DNA of 64,000 nt from Cyanobium sp. N.Huapi 1H5 (GCF_024345535.1 NZ_JAGQBH010000002.1:1-64000); one strand, 5' to 3'. Shown: positions 32,872 to 42,563, counted from the stretch's first letter. Program-made: numbers and translations. Notes: generated by a model not told the origin, from the sequence alone.

Positions 32872-35000
32872 CCGCCGGCCACCAGCCAGCGCCCCCCCGT
32901 GCCCAGGGCCACCACCAGACCCCCGAGGGCCAGGGACGGGCCGCACCAGAAGGCCAGCTGCAGCAGGCGCCGCAGCATCAGCAGGGATCCGCCCACCCCC
33001 ACCAGCACCGCGAGGCTCTGGCAGAAGGCGATCACATGGGCATCGGCGCTCCAGCTCGGCAGCCGGACGGCCAGGGCCGGCCAGAGGGTTTCGGTGCTCA
33101 CCGGCAGCAGACGGCCCCCCTCCGCCATTCCCATGGGCAGATGCTGGGCCAGCAGCAGGCCCCACAGCAGGGGCAGCAGGGCGTAGAGCAGCTGCCAGCT
33201 GGGGCTGGCGGGCCGCAGCCGCGCCACCAGGGGCCGCAGCAGCAGCCACAGCCCCGCCGGCAGGGCCAGCGCCAGGGCGGCGAAGGCCAGGCGCGCCAGC
33301 AGGGGCCCCTGCTCCAGGGCGTCCGGAGCCAGGGGCAGCCAGCCCAGCAGCCGCTCGGCGTGCCGCAGGCAGACGCCGCCGGCCAGCACCAGGATCAGGC
33401 CCGCCTCCCCGGCCGGGGGTGCCATATCGCGCTGCAGGTCGGCGGCGGGGGGCCGCAGGCGCAGCTGTACCGACCGGTGCGGGCAGGCCTGGGCGCAGGT
33501 GAGGCAGAGCACGCAGTTGCGGTTGTCGGCCAGGTGGGCCGGGTGGGTGCCCAGGGGACAGCCGGCGGTGGCCAGGCCCTCCCCTTCCGCCGGCCCCCCC
33601 TTGAAGCAGGCGTAGCTGCTGCAGCTGCCGCTGCAGGTGCCCGCCTCCGCCCGCAGCTCGCTGATCGCCAGCTTGGCGAACAGGCCGTTCATGCCCCCCA
33701 CCGGGCAGAGGTGGCGGCACCAGAAACGCTTCTCGAAGCGCAGCGAGCCCACCACGGCCCCGGCGGTGATCAGCAGCAGCAGGGCGCTGCTCTGCCGGGC
33801 GCTGTTGCGCAGGTCCCCCAGCTCCTCCCACAGCAGGATCGCCGCGAAGCCGGCCGCCAGCAGGGGCGCCGCCCAGCGGTCCGTGTCGCCCCGCGGCCAG
33901 CGGGCCGGCTGCCAGCCCAGCCGCTTCGCCAGCCGCTGGACGATCTCCCCCCAGACCATGAACGGGCAGAAGGAGCACCACAGGCGGCCCACCAGGGGGT
34001 AGCCCAGCAGGATCAGGGGCCACCACCAGGCCCAGAAGAGGTTGAGGTCGCCGTTGTGGGCGCGGTCCTGGGGCCCCCACCAGAGCCAGAGGTTCACCAG
34101 CACGAACACCCAGCTCACCACCCCGAACAGCAGGGCGTTCCAGAGCATGGGCGAGCGCATCACGTCCCGCAGCTGCGGCTTCCAGCGCCAGAGATCGAAG
34201 CGGGCCCGCTGGGGCCGCCGCAGGGTCCAGAACACGTCCTCCGGCAGCTCCTCCGGGTGGGCACCGCTGCACTGGCGCAGGGCCCGCTCGATCAGCTCGA
34301 GCAGCTCCCGCACGTTGCCAGGGAAGTCGTAGGTCTGGAGGCGTTTCACCAGCCCCTCCCCCACGGTCGGCGGCCGGCTCCAGCCAAGGCTGAGCGCCTT
34401 CTGGCGCACGCCGTAGCGCAGCCATTCGCCCAGGTCCTGGCGGCGCACCCGCAGCGGCGGCACCCGGATGTGGCAGCAGATCGCGTCGAAATCGGGCTCG
34501 CTCGTCTCGGCGGTGAGGAACACCCGGCCGGCGAAGACGTGCTCGGTATGGGCGGTGTCCGGCGAGCGCCAGCGGCCGCTGCGGGCCAGCTCCAGCAGGG
34601 CGGGCCGCAGGGCGGGGTCGGCGCGGTCGATCTGGTCGAGCAGCAGCCCGCCGGCACCGAGGCAGTCGATCAGGGCCACGCCGCCGGTGGGGGCCCCGAA
34701 CAGCTCGGCGCCGTCGGGGCGGAGCTGGGCGCAGTTGATCCGCACCAGCAGCTGCTTGCGGGCCGAGGAGCCGAAGTGGATCAGGGAGGCGAGGTTGTCC
34801 TTCTCCAGGCCGGGCTCGCCGCTGATCAGCACCGCCCGGCCGCTGGTGTCGGCGGAGGCGGCGCGGATGGCGTCCCGCAGCTTCTGGGCATAGCGGCTGC
34901 TGCCGACCACCCCGCGGCGGGTCCGGCCCAGTAGGTAGGGGGCCAGCCGCAGCAGGCAGGCCCTCGGGTCGGGGGTGGCCTCCGGCGGGCTGGACGTCAT
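32868..35000 (-). CDS. Degenerate bEBP-like AAA+ domain fused to NapH-type polyferredoxin
   Basis: A 710-residue fusion. Residues ~30-250 resemble the central domain of sigma-54 activators, ending in YDFPGNVRELLELIERAL. But Walker A is GEPGLEKD (Gly before Lys lost), Walker B is LLLDQID (Gln for Glu) and the GAFTGA loop is absent. Residues ~285-710 form a membrane polyferredoxin with about eight helices and Cys clusters CSFCP (342-346), CRHLCP (428-433), a Cys-rich loop (456-481) and CVLCLTCAQACP (496-507). It may pass electrons across or along the membrane with a non-hydrolysing AAA-like sensor. Cyanobacteria lack sigma-54, so transcription activation is unlikely. Confidence 0.8.
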   Translation of the reverse strand: MTSSPPEATPDPRACLLRLAPYLLGRTRRGVVGSSRYAQKLRDAIRAASADTSGRAVLISGEPGLEKDNLASLIHFGSSARKQLLVRINCAQLRPDGAELFGAPTGGVALIDCLGAGGLLLDQIDRADPALRPALLELARSGRWRSPDTAHTEHVFAGRVFLTAETSEPDFDAICCHIRVPPLRVRRQDLGEWLRYGVRQKALSLGWSRPPTVGEGLVKRLQTYDFPGNVRELLELIERALRQCSGAHPEELPEDVFWTLRRPQRARFDLWRWKPQLRDVMRSPMLWNALLFGVVSWVFVLVNLWLWWGPQDRAHNGDLNLFWAWWWPLILLGYPLVGRLWCSFCPFMVWGEIVQRLAKRLGWQPARWPRGDTDRWAAPLLAAGFAAILLWEELGDLRNSARQSSALLLLITAGAVVGSLRFEKRFWCRHLCPVGGMNGLFAKLAISELRAEAGTCSGSCSSYACFKGGPAEGEGLATAGCPLGTHPAHLADNRNCVLCLTCAQACPHRSVQLRLRPPAADLQRDMAPPAGEAGLILVLAGGVCLRHAERLLGWLPLAPDALEQGPLLARLAFAALALALPAGLWLLLRPLVARLRPASPSWQLLYALLPLLWGLLLAQHLPMGMAEGGRLLPVSTETLWPALAVRLPSWSADAHVIAFCQSLAVLVGVGGSLLMLRRLLQLAFWCGPSLALGGLVVALGTGGRWLVAGG

Positions 35001-35091
35001 CGCTGACCTCGTGCTGACTCGATTCTCGTCGGAGAAGATGGGCGGGCCTGCGCGCCGCCTCCGGTCCTCTCGTCAGCCTGATGGTTTCTGC

Positions 35092-35796
35092 ATGAACGTG
35101 TCGGGTTCGGCTGAGTTTCTGTGGCGCGGGCACCGGCTCCAGCTGCTGGGCCAGCGGGCCGTCTGGGATCCCCAGCAGGGGCTGCTGCTGGTGGCGGATC
35201 TGCACCTGGGCAAGGCGGAGAGTTTCCAGAGCCAGGGCATCCCGCTCCCCAGCGACGGCGACGGGGCCACCCTCAACACCCTGCTGGCGGTGGCCCATGG
35301 CCTCGGGCCCGCCCAGGTGGTGGTGCTGGGGGATCTGATCCACAGCCGGCTGGGCCTGACATCCGATCTGCGCCAGAAGCTGCGGGCCCTGCCGGAGCTG
35401 CTGGGTTGCCCGCTGCGGCTGGTCGGCGGCAACCACGAGCGGGGCTGCTGGCTAGAGGGGCTGGAGCAGGAGCCGTCCCTGGCCCTCGGCCCCCTGTGGC
35501 TGAGCCACGCCCCCGAGCCCCGCCCCGGCCACCTCAACCTCTGCGGCCACCGCCACCCCGTCGCCCTGGTGGGCGGGGGCGCCGACCGGCTGCGCCTGCC
35601 CTGCTTCGCCTACGACCCAGCGGCCGAGCAGCTGGTCCTGCCCGCCTTCGGTGCCCTCACCGGCGGCCATCCCTGTCCGGACGGCGAGCGTCTCTGGCTG
35701 CTGGCCGATGGGGCCGTGGTCCCGTGGACGGGGACGTCCCGCCGCTCCGGCGTCAGCCCTCGGCGGCCAGGGCCCGCACCACGTCGCCGCGGGTGA
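35092..35796 (+). CDS. pdeM: Metallophosphoesterase, PdeM-like
   Basis: A 234-residue protein of the family often found with DNA ligase/helicase repair genes (ligase-associated DNA damage response endonuclease PdeM). The core motifs are LLVADLHLGK, VVLGDLIHS, VGGNHERG and CGHRHPV. The expected partner genes are not nearby. The start is ATG 35092. The last ~15 codons overlap the convergent CBS-domain gene and encode a basic Arg/Pro-rich tail that is probably not conserved. Confidence 0.75.
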   Translation: MNVSGSAEFLWRGHRLQLLGQRAVWDPQQGLLLVADLHLGKAESFQSQGIPLPSDGDGATLNTLLAVAHGLGPAQVVVLGDLIHSRLGLTSDLRQKLRALPELLGCPLRLVGGNHERGCWLEGLEQEPSLALGPLWLSHAPEPRPGHLNLCGHRHPVALVGGGADRLRLPCFAYDPAAEQLVLPAFGALTGGHPCPDGERLWLLADGAVVPWTGTSRRSGVSPRRPGPAPRRRG

Positions 35797-36220
35797 GCAC
35801 CCCCACCAGGGCCTCCTGGTCGTCGAGCACGAACAGCCGCTGGGTGCCCCGGTCGTGCAGCAGGCGGGCCGCCGCCGGAAGGCTGGTGGTGGCGGGGCAG
35901 CTGTGGGGCTTGGAGCCCATCACATCCCCCACGGAGCTGCCCAGCACCTGGTGCACCTGCTTGTCCCAGTCGAGCGGGTTGCGCAGGTAGATGACGGCAT
36001 CGAGCAGCATCACGTAGGGGCCGGCATCGAAGCCGCTCTCGCGCACCATCAGGTCCTGCTCGCTGAGCTCCCCCACCAGGGCCCCGACCTCATCGAGCAC
36101 AGGCAGGCCGCTGACGTGGTGGTCGCTCATCAGCTGCACGGCCTCCTGCAGGGGCGTGGTGGTGGTGACACTCAGCACGGGGCTGGTCATCACCTCGGCC
36201 ACGCTGCGCTCGACGACCAT
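35753..36220 (-). CDS. CBS domain-pair protein
   Basis: A 155-residue stand-alone Bateman module with two CBS repeats: MTSPVLSVTTTTPLQEAVQLMSDHHVSGLPVLDE and a second VMGSKPHSCPATTSLPAAARLLHDRGTQRLFVLDD. Such modules bind adenine nucleotides and regulate partners. The start ATG 36220 has ggag seven bases upstream. The longer upstream frame to 36508 is antisense to the next gene and was rejected. Confidence 0.85.
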   Translation of the reverse strand: MVVERSVAEVMTSPVLSVTTTTPLQEAVQLMSDHHVSGLPVLDEVGALVGELSEQDLMVRESGFDAGPYVMLLDAVIYLRNPLDWDKQVHQVLGSSVGDVMGSKPHSCPATTSLPAAARLLHDRGTQRLFVLDDQEALVGVLTRGDVVRALAAEG

Positions 36221-36250
36221 GCGGATCTCCTCGGTGATGGCATTCTGCTG

Positions 36251-36802
36251 GTGAACGGGACCCCTCCCCTGCGACGCCTCGCCGACCTTCTGACCCTGGC
36301 CCGGGCCGTGCTGGGGTTGCCCCTGCTGCTGGCCCTGGCCGGCGGCCGGCCCGCCCTGGCCTGGGTGCTGCTGCTGCTCGGCGGCCTCAGCGACTGGGCC
36401 GACGGTGCCCTGGCCCGCCGGGCCGGCGGAGGGTCGGTGTGGGGGGCGCGGCTCGATCCCCTCACCGACAAGATTCTGATCAGCGCCCCGCTGCTCTGGC
36501 TGGCCCATACCGGCGGCCTGCCCCTGTGGGCGGTGTGGCTGCTGCTGGCCCGGGAGCTGCTGATCTCCGGCTGGCGGGCCGGCCAGGGCAGCGGCGGCCC
36601 CGCCTCGCTGGGGGGCAAGGCCAAGACGATCCTGCAGTTCCTCTCCCTGCTGCTGCTGCTCTGGCCGCCGGCCTGGGGCCTGGGCCAGGGGGCCGGGCTG
36701 GTGGCCGCTCTGCAGGCCGCCGGCTGGTGGCTGTTCTGGCCGTCGCTGCTGCTGGCGCTCAGCTCGGCCCTGGGGTATCTGCGGGCGGGTCAGCGGGGCT
36801 GA
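36251..36802 (+). CDS. CDP-alcohol phosphatidyltransferase
   Basis: A 183-residue integral membrane enzyme with the invariant CDP-OH-P motif DWADGALARRAGGGSVWGARLDPLTDK (DGxxAR-x8-G-x3-D-x3-D). Phosphatidylglycerophosphate synthase (PgsA) is the likeliest identity since cyanobacteria depend on PG for photosystems; a different head group cannot be excluded. The GTG start at 36251 lies 30 bases from the divergent CBS gene. Length is typical of PgsA. Confidence 0.8.
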   Translation: MNGTPPLRRLADLLTLARAVLGLPLLLALAGGRPALAWVLLLLGGLSDWADGALARRAGGGSVWGARLDPLTDKILISAPLLWLAHTGGLPLWAVWLLLARELLISGWRAGQGSGGPASLGGKAKTILQFLSLLLLLWPPAWGLGQGAGLVAALQAAGWWLFWPSLLLALSSALGYLRAGQRG

Positions 36803-36817
36803 CCTGCGGGCGGCCCC

Positions 36818-37741
36818 TCAGCCCAGCAGGGCATCGTCGCCGCTGAAGTCGGGAGTGGTGGGCATCCGCAGCGCGTAGTCGTTGGTGTAGCTGTCGGCCA
36901 TGGTGGCCTCCAGGTCGAAGGTCGGCTCCCAGGCCAGCTCGCGCCGCACCCGGTGGGTGTCGGTGAGGAAGTGGGCCAGGCGCAGGGGGAAGGCCTTGCG
37001 GGCCTTCTTGTCGAGGCCGGCGGGATCGAAGCTGCGGATCTCCACCGCCTCCGGATCGCTGCCGCAGGCGCGGGCGGCGGCGGCCACCAGGCCCCGGAAG
37101 CTGATGCCCTGGGAGCCGGTGCAGTTGTAGATGCGGTTGGTGGCGGCCTCCACCTCGATGCAGCGGGCCATGGCGGCCGCCAGGTCGCTCACGTGGCCCA
37201 GCTGGGTGATGGTGCTGCCGTCGCCGGGGAGGGGCACCGGCCGTCCGTGCACGATCCGATCGAAGAACCAGCTCTCCACCGGGTTGTAGTTGCCGGGACC
37301 GACGATGTAGGTGGGCCGAAAGCTGGTGAAGGGGATGCCCTCCTGGCGCAGCCAGGCTTCGGTGTCCAGCTTGCCGGCGTGGCGGCTCTGGGGATCGGTG
37401 GGCGACTCTTCGTCGAGGGGCCAGAGCTCGCTGTCGGCGTAGACCCCGGCCGAACTCACGTACACCAGCCGGTGGGAGGGGGGGCCGGTGCGCTCGATCA
37501 CCTGGCGGGTGTCCTCCAGGGTGCGGCCGGAGCTGTCGACGATCACATCGAAGGGGCGGTCCTGGAGGGCCGCCAGGCCTTCGGCGCTGCTGCGGTCGCC
37601 CTGCAGATGCTCCACCCCCGCCGGCACCGGCTGGCGGCCACGGGTGAACAGGCTGAGCTCATGGCCCGCGCCCAGCAGCCGGTTGACCAGGGGGCGGCCC
37701 ACGAAACGGGTGCCGCCCATCACCAGGATCCTCATCGCCAT
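36818..37741 (-). CDS. NAD-dependent epimerase/dehydratase, CSP41-like
   Basis: A 307-residue atypical SDR with the N-terminal nucleotide motif ILVMGGTRFVGRPLV. The FVGRPL start, the segment FRPTYIVGPGNYNPVESWFFDRI and the GHVSDLAAAM stretch match the chloroplast CSP41-like mRNA-binding/epimerase proteins that are conserved in cyanobacteria. Whether it acts on sugar nucleotides or binds RNA is undecided. Starts at ATG 37741 or 37735. Confidence 0.82.
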   Translation of the reverse strand: MAMRILVMGGTRFVGRPLVNRLLGAGHELSLFTRGRQPVPAGVEHLQGDRSSAEGLAALQDRPFDVIVDSSGRTLEDTRQVIERTGPPSHRLVYVSSAGVYADSELWPLDEESPTDPQSRHAGKLDTEAWLRQEGIPFTSFRPTYIVGPGNYNPVESWFFDRIVHGRPVPLPGDGSTITQLGHVSDLAAAMARCIEVEAATNRIYNCTGSQGISFRGLVAAAARACGSDPEAVEIRSFDPAGLDKKARKAFPLRLAHFLTDTHRVRRELAWEPTFDLEATMADSYTNDYALRMPTTPDFSGDDALLG

Positions 37742-37779
37742 GCCGCGTCGGTGAGCGCCATTCAAGCGGCCGGTCCGGA

Positions 37780-38559
37780 TCAGGGGCCGCAGGGGAGGGG
37801 CTGGCCCAGGCGCTCGAAGGGCAACGGCAGCAGTTCCAGCAGCACTGTTCCGGGCGGCCCGGCGGTGCCGTCGGCCACCGGCAGCGGCACCGGCCGGTAG
37901 GTGCGGCCGTCGAAGCGCAGCTCCTTGAGCCCGTCGGGGGCGCCGTGGAGGCTGGCGGGCATGGTGAGATCCAGCCAGCCCCGGTGGCGGTTGCTGATCA
38001 CCGTCAGGGGCGACTGGAACAGGCCGTTCTCCGCCACCAGCTCCAGGCTGCCGTCGTTGTCCCGGAAGATCAGCAGGCTGCAGCCGCCGCTGGAGCAGGC
38101 GTAGGAGCCCACCACCACCGCCACCGTCTCCAGGCGGCCGTCGCCGTCCAGGTCGACCCGGTTGTGCAGGTAGCGCAGGGGTCCCACGTCGGCGCAGACC
38201 GGCCGCTGGGCCGTCGCACGGGCCTGCTCCCACTCGGTCTGGTCGGGATCGCCGGCCGCCGCGGGGGGGGACGCCACCGGGCCGGCGAACAGGCGGGCCC
38301 GCAGGGCCGCCTCCAGCCGGGGATCGGGGCGGTTGATCGGCGGGATCACCGAACCCGGCGGTGCCAGGGGGGGCGGCCTGTCGCGGGGGTCGGGGCCGTC
38401 GGGCCCCAGCAGGGAGCGCGGCGGTGGGGCCGGCGGCGCCAGCGGTGGGGGCGCCAGGGGCTGGGCCAGGGCCGGGCCGGCGCCGCCGATGGGCAGCAGC
38501 AGGGCGAAGAGCCGCAGCCGGGCGAACAGCCGCAGGGGATCCGTCCTCTCAGCCCGCAT
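37780..38559 (-). CDS. Exported hypothetical protein with EF-hand-like repeat, 259 aa
   Basis: A signal peptide (LRLFALLLPIGGAGPALAQ) precedes a ~50-residue Pro-rich linker. The rest contains VDLDGDGRLETVAVVVG, an FG-GAP/EF-hand-like calcium-loop pattern (DxDxDG), and SYACSSGGCSLLIF. It is probably an outer or periplasmic protein. I do not recognise a named family. The start ATG 38559 overlaps the preceding small gene by 11 bases. Confidence 0.6.
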   Translation of the reverse strand: MRAERTDPLRLFARLRLFALLLPIGGAGPALAQPLAPPPLAPPAPPPRSLLGPDGPDPRDRPPPLAPPGSVIPPINRPDPRLEAALRARLFAGPVASPPAAAGDPDQTEWEQARATAQRPVCADVGPLRYLHNRVDLDGDGRLETVAVVVGSYACSSGGCSLLIFRDNDGSLELVAENGLFQSPLTVISNRHRGWLDLTMPASLHGAPDGLKELRFDGRTYRPVPLPVADGTAGPPGTVLLELLPLPFERLGQPLPCGP

Positions 38560-38788
38560 CGGCCCCGTCGAGCGCGTCGAGATGCCGTTCGATCCGATCG
38601 GCGAGCGCCAGGCAGCGGTCCATCTCCTCCCAGAGCAGTTCCCGGCGCCGCGCATCCACGGCGTAGGAGCGGTGATGGAGATCGCGGCCCTGGTAGCGGA
38701 GCGCATCCCTGAGGCGGCGCCAGTCGTCCGGGTCGAGGTGGAGAGGGCCGAAGTCGGGGGCGGCGAGGTCGGGAGGGGAGGGGGCCAT
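38549..38788 (-). CDS. Small hypothetical protein, 79 aa
   Basis: A soluble, highly charged protein with a helical middle ([53 protein letters not shown]). No family recognised. It is the first gene of a two-gene minus-strand unit and is divergent from hisA (68 bases between starts). Confidence 0.55.
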   Translation of the reverse strand: MAPSPPDLAAPDFGPLHLDPDDWRRLRDALRYQGRDLHHRSYAVDARRRELLWEEMDRCLALADRIERHLDALDGADAG

Positions 38789-38856
38789 CAGGTCCGCATC
38801 ATCCGGGCAGCGTCATGGCACAGGATGGAGCCGACAGCGGCATTGTCCCCCTTTCC

Positions 38857-39618
38857 ATGCAAGTCATCCCCGCCATCGATCTGCTCGACGGGCATTGCGT
38901 GCGACTGCATCAGGGTGACTACGGCCGCGTCACCCGCTTCAGCGACGATCCGGTGGCCCAGGCCCGCGAATGGCAGCGCCAGGGGGCCACGCGACTGCAC
39001 CTGGTCGATCTCGACGGGGCCAGGAGCGGCGAACCCCGCAACGACGGCGCCGTACAGGCCATCGCCGCGGCCCTGGAGATCCCGGTGCAGCTGGGGGGTG
39101 GGGTGCGAACGGCCGAGCGGGCTGAACAGCTGCTGGGCTGGGGTGTGGACCGGGTGATCCTGGGCACGGTCGCCGTCGAGAACCCGCAACTGGTGCTCGA
39201 TCTGGCGGCCCGCCACCCGGGCCGGATCGTGGTCGGAATCGATGCCAACGAGGGCAAGGTGGCCACCCGCGGCTGGATCGAGCAGAGCACGGTGGAGGCC
39301 ACGGCCCTGGCCGCCAGCCTGGATGGCACCGGCGTGGCGGCGATCATCAGCACCGACATCGCCACCGACGGCACCCTGGAGGGCCCCAACCTGGCGGCCC
39401 TGCGGGCCATGGCCCAGGCCACCTCACTGCCGGTGATCGCGTCGGGCGGTGTGGGCAGCCTCACCGACCTGCTCAGCCTGCTGAGCCTGGAGCCCCTCGG
39501 CGTGGACGGGGTGATCGTGGGACGGGCGCTGTACGACGGACGGGTGGAGCTGGCCGAGGCGCTGCAGGCCCTCGGTGACGGTCGGCTCCAGGACCCGTTG
39601 CAGTTGCCGATCGCCTGA
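38857..39618 (+). CDS. hisA: Phosphoribosylformimino-5-aminoimidazole carboxamide ribotide isomerase
   Basis: The 253-residue TIM-barrel enzyme of histidine biosynthesis (ProFAR to PRFAR). It begins [17 protein letters not shown], with the catalytic Asp in AIDLLDG and the second in STDIATDGT. Phosphate-binding repeats QLGGGVR and ASGGVGS are intact. Length is standard. An upstream ATG at 38815 is in frame but adds an unconserved tail. Confidence 0.96.
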   Translation: MQVIPAIDLLDGHCVRLHQGDYGRVTRFSDDPVAQAREWQRQGATRLHLVDLDGARSGEPRNDGAVQAIAAALEIPVQLGGGVRTAERAEQLLGWGVDRVILGTVAVENPQLVLDLAARHPGRIVVGIDANEGKVATRGWIEQSTVEATALAASLDGTGVAAIISTDIATDGTLEGPNLAALRAMAQATSLPVIASGGVGSLTDLLSLLSLEPLGVDGVIVGRALYDGRVELAEALQALGDGRLQDPLQLPIA

Positions 39619-39701
39619 CGCTGGTCGGCCCCCGAAGCGAGGTCCATACCGGTGATGAGGCAATTGCCCTATAACAGAGCCAATGTGCTCTGCGGCAACG
39701 T

Positions 39702-40196
39702 TTGCCTTCCACCACGACCACCGCATCCTCCGCGGCCTCCGGCCGCCGTGGCGAAGCCGGTGATCGCCATGCGGTGGCCGCGGCCCCGTCCCATGTGGAG
39801 GAGGTCTACCAGCGCTGCCGGGAGCTGGGCATGCGGCTGAGTCGCCAGCGGCGCATGGTGCTCGATCTTCTCTGGGACGAGAAAAGCCATCTGTCCGCCC
39901 GCGACATCTTCGAGAAGCTCAACAACCAGGGCCGCCACATCGGCCACACGTCCGTCTACCAGAATCTCGAGGCGCTGCAATCGGCCGGCGTGATCGAATG
40001 CATTGAGCGGGCCAGTGGTCGCCTGTATGGCTATCGCGCCGATCCCCACAGCCATCTGACCTGCACCCAGTCCGGCGCCATTCACGACCTCGACGTTCTC
40101 CTCCCCGACCATCTCCTCCAGCAGATCGAGGACCAGACGGGCTTTGCGATCGAGTCGTACACCCTGCATCTTTCGGGCCATCCCCGTCCCTGCTGA
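39702..40196 (+). CDS. FurC/PerR-like Fur family transcriptional regulator
   Basis: A 164-residue (TTG start) Fur-family repressor. The winged-helix domain includes LGMRLSRQRRMVLDLLW and the recognition region HIGHTSVYQNLEALQSAGVIE. The dimer domain has DPHSHLTCTQSGAIHDLD and DQTGFAIESYTLHLSG, which match cyanobacterial FurC/PerR rather than Zur or Fur; the CxxC structural-zinc pairs are absent. It probably senses peroxide through metal-catalysed oxidation. The first ~30 residues are Thr/Ala-rich and poorly supported; a -10-like TATAAC lies at 39670. Confidence 0.85.
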   Translation: MPSTTTTASSAASGRRGEAGDRHAVAAAPSHVEEVYQRCRELGMRLSRQRRMVLDLLWDEKSHLSARDIFEKLNNQGRHIGHTSVYQNLEALQSAGVIECIERASGRLYGYRADPHSHLTCTQSGAIHDLDVLLPDHLLQQIEDQTGFAIESYTLHLSGHPRPC

Positions 40197-40259
40197 AGCG
40201 CCTGCACTGGAGAAAGCCCGACGCCTTGGTTAAGGTCGGGCCAACCTTTCTCTCGCAAC

Positions 40260-41948
40260 GTGGGACGACGTCCGGCACGGCCCCTTCCCCAGCTGCTGCT
40301 GTTCGCCGATCCCCTGGAGCGGGCGGGCCTTATCAGCTGGCTGGAGGGGGCGGACACCAGCACTGATCCCGACGGCTGGGGCGGCGCTCAGGTGGTCGAC
40401 AGTGAGGCGCTGCAGGGGGCACCCCAGCTCGTCCTCTGGTGCCTCGGCAGACTGCCGGAACCCCAGGCCCTCGACGCCGAGAGCCGCCGGCTGCTGGAAC
40501 GCTGGCACCCGGCGCCGCTGCTGCTGCTGCTGCCTGCGAACCACCCGTACGGCAGCGATGTCCTGCTGCAGCTGCCGGCCCAGGGCCTGATCGAGCAGGC
40601 CGATGCCGAAAGCCTGCGGCAGGCGGTCACCACCCTGCTGGCCGGCGGCCGGGTCCTGGCCATCGCCGCGACGCGACGGGGTGACGACCCCGGCCCCTCC
40701 GTACCGATGGGCCTGGGCCAGTGGCTGCTGCTGAGCGGCCTGCAGCAGATCGATGCCGAACTCCGCCTCTGCCTGCGCCTGCTGGATCCGCCGCCGGTCG
40801 ATCTGCTGCCGTTGCTGCTGCTGCAGGGCCGGGTTCGGGAGCTGCGGCTGGCCCGGCGGCTGCTCCTCTGGCTCTGGGGACCCGTCAACCTGGCCTGGAG
40901 CCAGCCCCTCGATGGCCAGGGCGGTGCGCCCACCGCGCCTGATGCCCCGATGGGCGGCACGGCCGGCGGTCCTGGCCATGGGGTGGCGATCACCCTGAGG
41001 CAACGCACCGCCGAAGGGCTCTGGGAAGCCCTGCGCGGGCGGCTCACGGAGGCCGCCGCCGCCGGCCCCAGCAACAACAGCGGCCAGCTGCTGGCCCTCG
41101 ACGGCCTCCATGCCTCGCGCCGCAGCGACCTGCTGCTGGGGCTGCTGGAGCAGTTCGACCGTCTGCGCCAGCGCCTGCTGCAGGACGATCCCCGCGGCGA
41201 GCAGCTGGAGCGGCTCTGGAGGGAGCTCCAGCCCGAGCTGCGCCAGCAGGCCCTGCGCTCCATGGCCGGCTCCTATGTGCAGCTGCCCATGGAGGGCCGG
41301 CTGTGCCCGGTGGCCGAGACCCTGCTGCAGCGCAGCAGCCTCGACGCCGACGACCTCGAGCTGCCCGACCCCGCCGCCATGCTCAGCCCGCTGCTGCAGG
41401 CCCGTCCCCTGCTGGTGGACGGCAGGCTGGTGGCCCCGGATGAGCCCCAGGCGGTCCTGTACCTGGAGCTGCTGCTCAGCAACTGGCTGGTGCGCAGTGC
41501 CGAACTGATCAGCGCCGAGGTGCTGGCGGCCTGCGCCGAGTGGCCCGAACTGCGCCGCTACCTGCTGCGCCCCGAGCTGCTCGCCACCCGCAACCTGGAG
41601 CGGCTGCGCAACCAGCTCAACGCCCAGCAGCGCTGGACCAGCTGGTTCGAGCGTCCGATCCACCTCTACGAGAGCCGGCGTCCTCTGTTTCGCCTGGGCG
41701 ACGGCGCGATCGACTGCGTGGATCTCACCGAGCCCCGCGATGCCGAGTTGCGCCAGCTGGGCTGGGTGCAGCAGGCGGTCACCCTGGCCCTGGAGGCCCG
41801 CGATGCCCTGGGCCCCCAGCTTCGCAGCCTGCTCAAACGCCTCGGCGATCTGCTGGTGGTGCTGCTCACCCAGGTGCTTGGCCGGGCGATCGGCTTGGTG
41901 GGACGCGGCATCGTCCAGGGGATGGGCCGCAGCCTCAACCGCAGCTGA
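40260..41948 (+). CDS. DUF3685 (Ycf55-like) protein
   Basis: A 562-residue soluble protein restricted to cyanobacteria and some plastids. Its N-terminal ~130 residues resemble a receiver-like domain (LLLFADPLERAGLISWLEG), and the long C-terminal part matches DUF3685/Ycf55 by its closing segment (ELRQLGWVQQAVTLALEARDALGPQLRSLLKRLGDLLVVLLTQVLGRAI). Function is unknown. GTG 40260 is the only start near the conserved beginning. Confidence 0.72.
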   Translation: MGRRPARPLPQLLLFADPLERAGLISWLEGADTSTDPDGWGGAQVVDSEALQGAPQLVLWCLGRLPEPQALDAESRRLLERWHPAPLLLLLPANHPYGSDVLLQLPAQGLIEQADAESLRQAVTTLLAGGRVLAIAATRRGDDPGPSVPMGLGQWLLLSGLQQIDAELRLCLRLLDPPPVDLLPLLLLQGRVRELRLARRLLLWLWGPVNLAWSQPLDGQGGAPTAPDAPMGGTAGGPGHGVAITLRQRTAEGLWEALRGRLTEAAAAGPSNNSGQLLALDGLHASRRSDLLLGLLEQFDRLRQRLLQDDPRGEQLERLWRELQPELRQQALRSMAGSYVQLPMEGRLCPVAETLLQRSSLDADDLELPDPAAMLSPLLQARPLLVDGRLVAPDEPQAVLYLELLLSNWLVRSAELISAEVLAACAEWPELRRYLLRPELLATRNLERLRNQLNAQQRWTSWFERPIHLYESRRPLFRLGDGAIDCVDLTEPRDAELRQLGWVQQAVTLALEARDALGPQLRSLLKRLGDLLVVLLTQVLGRAIGLVGRGIVQGMGRSLNRS

Positions 41949-41970
41949 GGCGGCCGGGTACCACGGCACA

Positions 41971-42563
41971 ATGAGCCCACCCGCCCGTTCCCCCTTGCCC
42001 CGTTCGCTGTCCCGGCCCCTCGCCGGCCTCTGGGCCCTGCTGCTGATCGTGGTGCTGGGGCTGCTCTGGGCCCCGGGCGAGGCGGCGGCGAGCCTCGAGA
42101 ACGATCGCTACGACGGCAACATCTTCGCCCTCTACGCCGGCAACGGCTCCCTGGTGCCGCCCCGCAGCAGCCTGGCCCAGTCCCTCGACGAGCACCGGGT
42201 GGCGGTGCTCGTCTACTACCTCGACGACAGCAGCGTCAGCAAGCAGTTCTCGCCGGTGGTGTCGGAGCTGCAGCGGGTCTGGGGCAACGCCGTCGACCTG
42301 ATCCCCCTGGTCACCGATCCGCTCCAGAACCGGCCCGACGGCGGCGTGGCCGATCCCGCCCACTACTGGGACGGGCTGATTCCCCAGGTGGTGGTGATCG
42401 ACGGCTCCGGCCGCGTCGTCTTCGATCGCCACGGCCAGGTGAGCGTCGATGCCATCAACACGGCCGTGAGCGACGCCACCGGCATCCCGATGGCGCCGGG
42501 CTCGGGCAACAGCGCCACCTTGAGCTTCAACGAACTCAACAGCGAAGTGGTGGCGTCCCGCTG

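Noticed and set aside
32868..35000. Reading this gene as a sigma-54-dependent transcription activator
   Set aside because: Cyanobacteria have no sigma-54, the GAFTGA loop is absent and Walker motifs are altered; a membrane polyferredoxin with a pseudo-AAA domain fits better.
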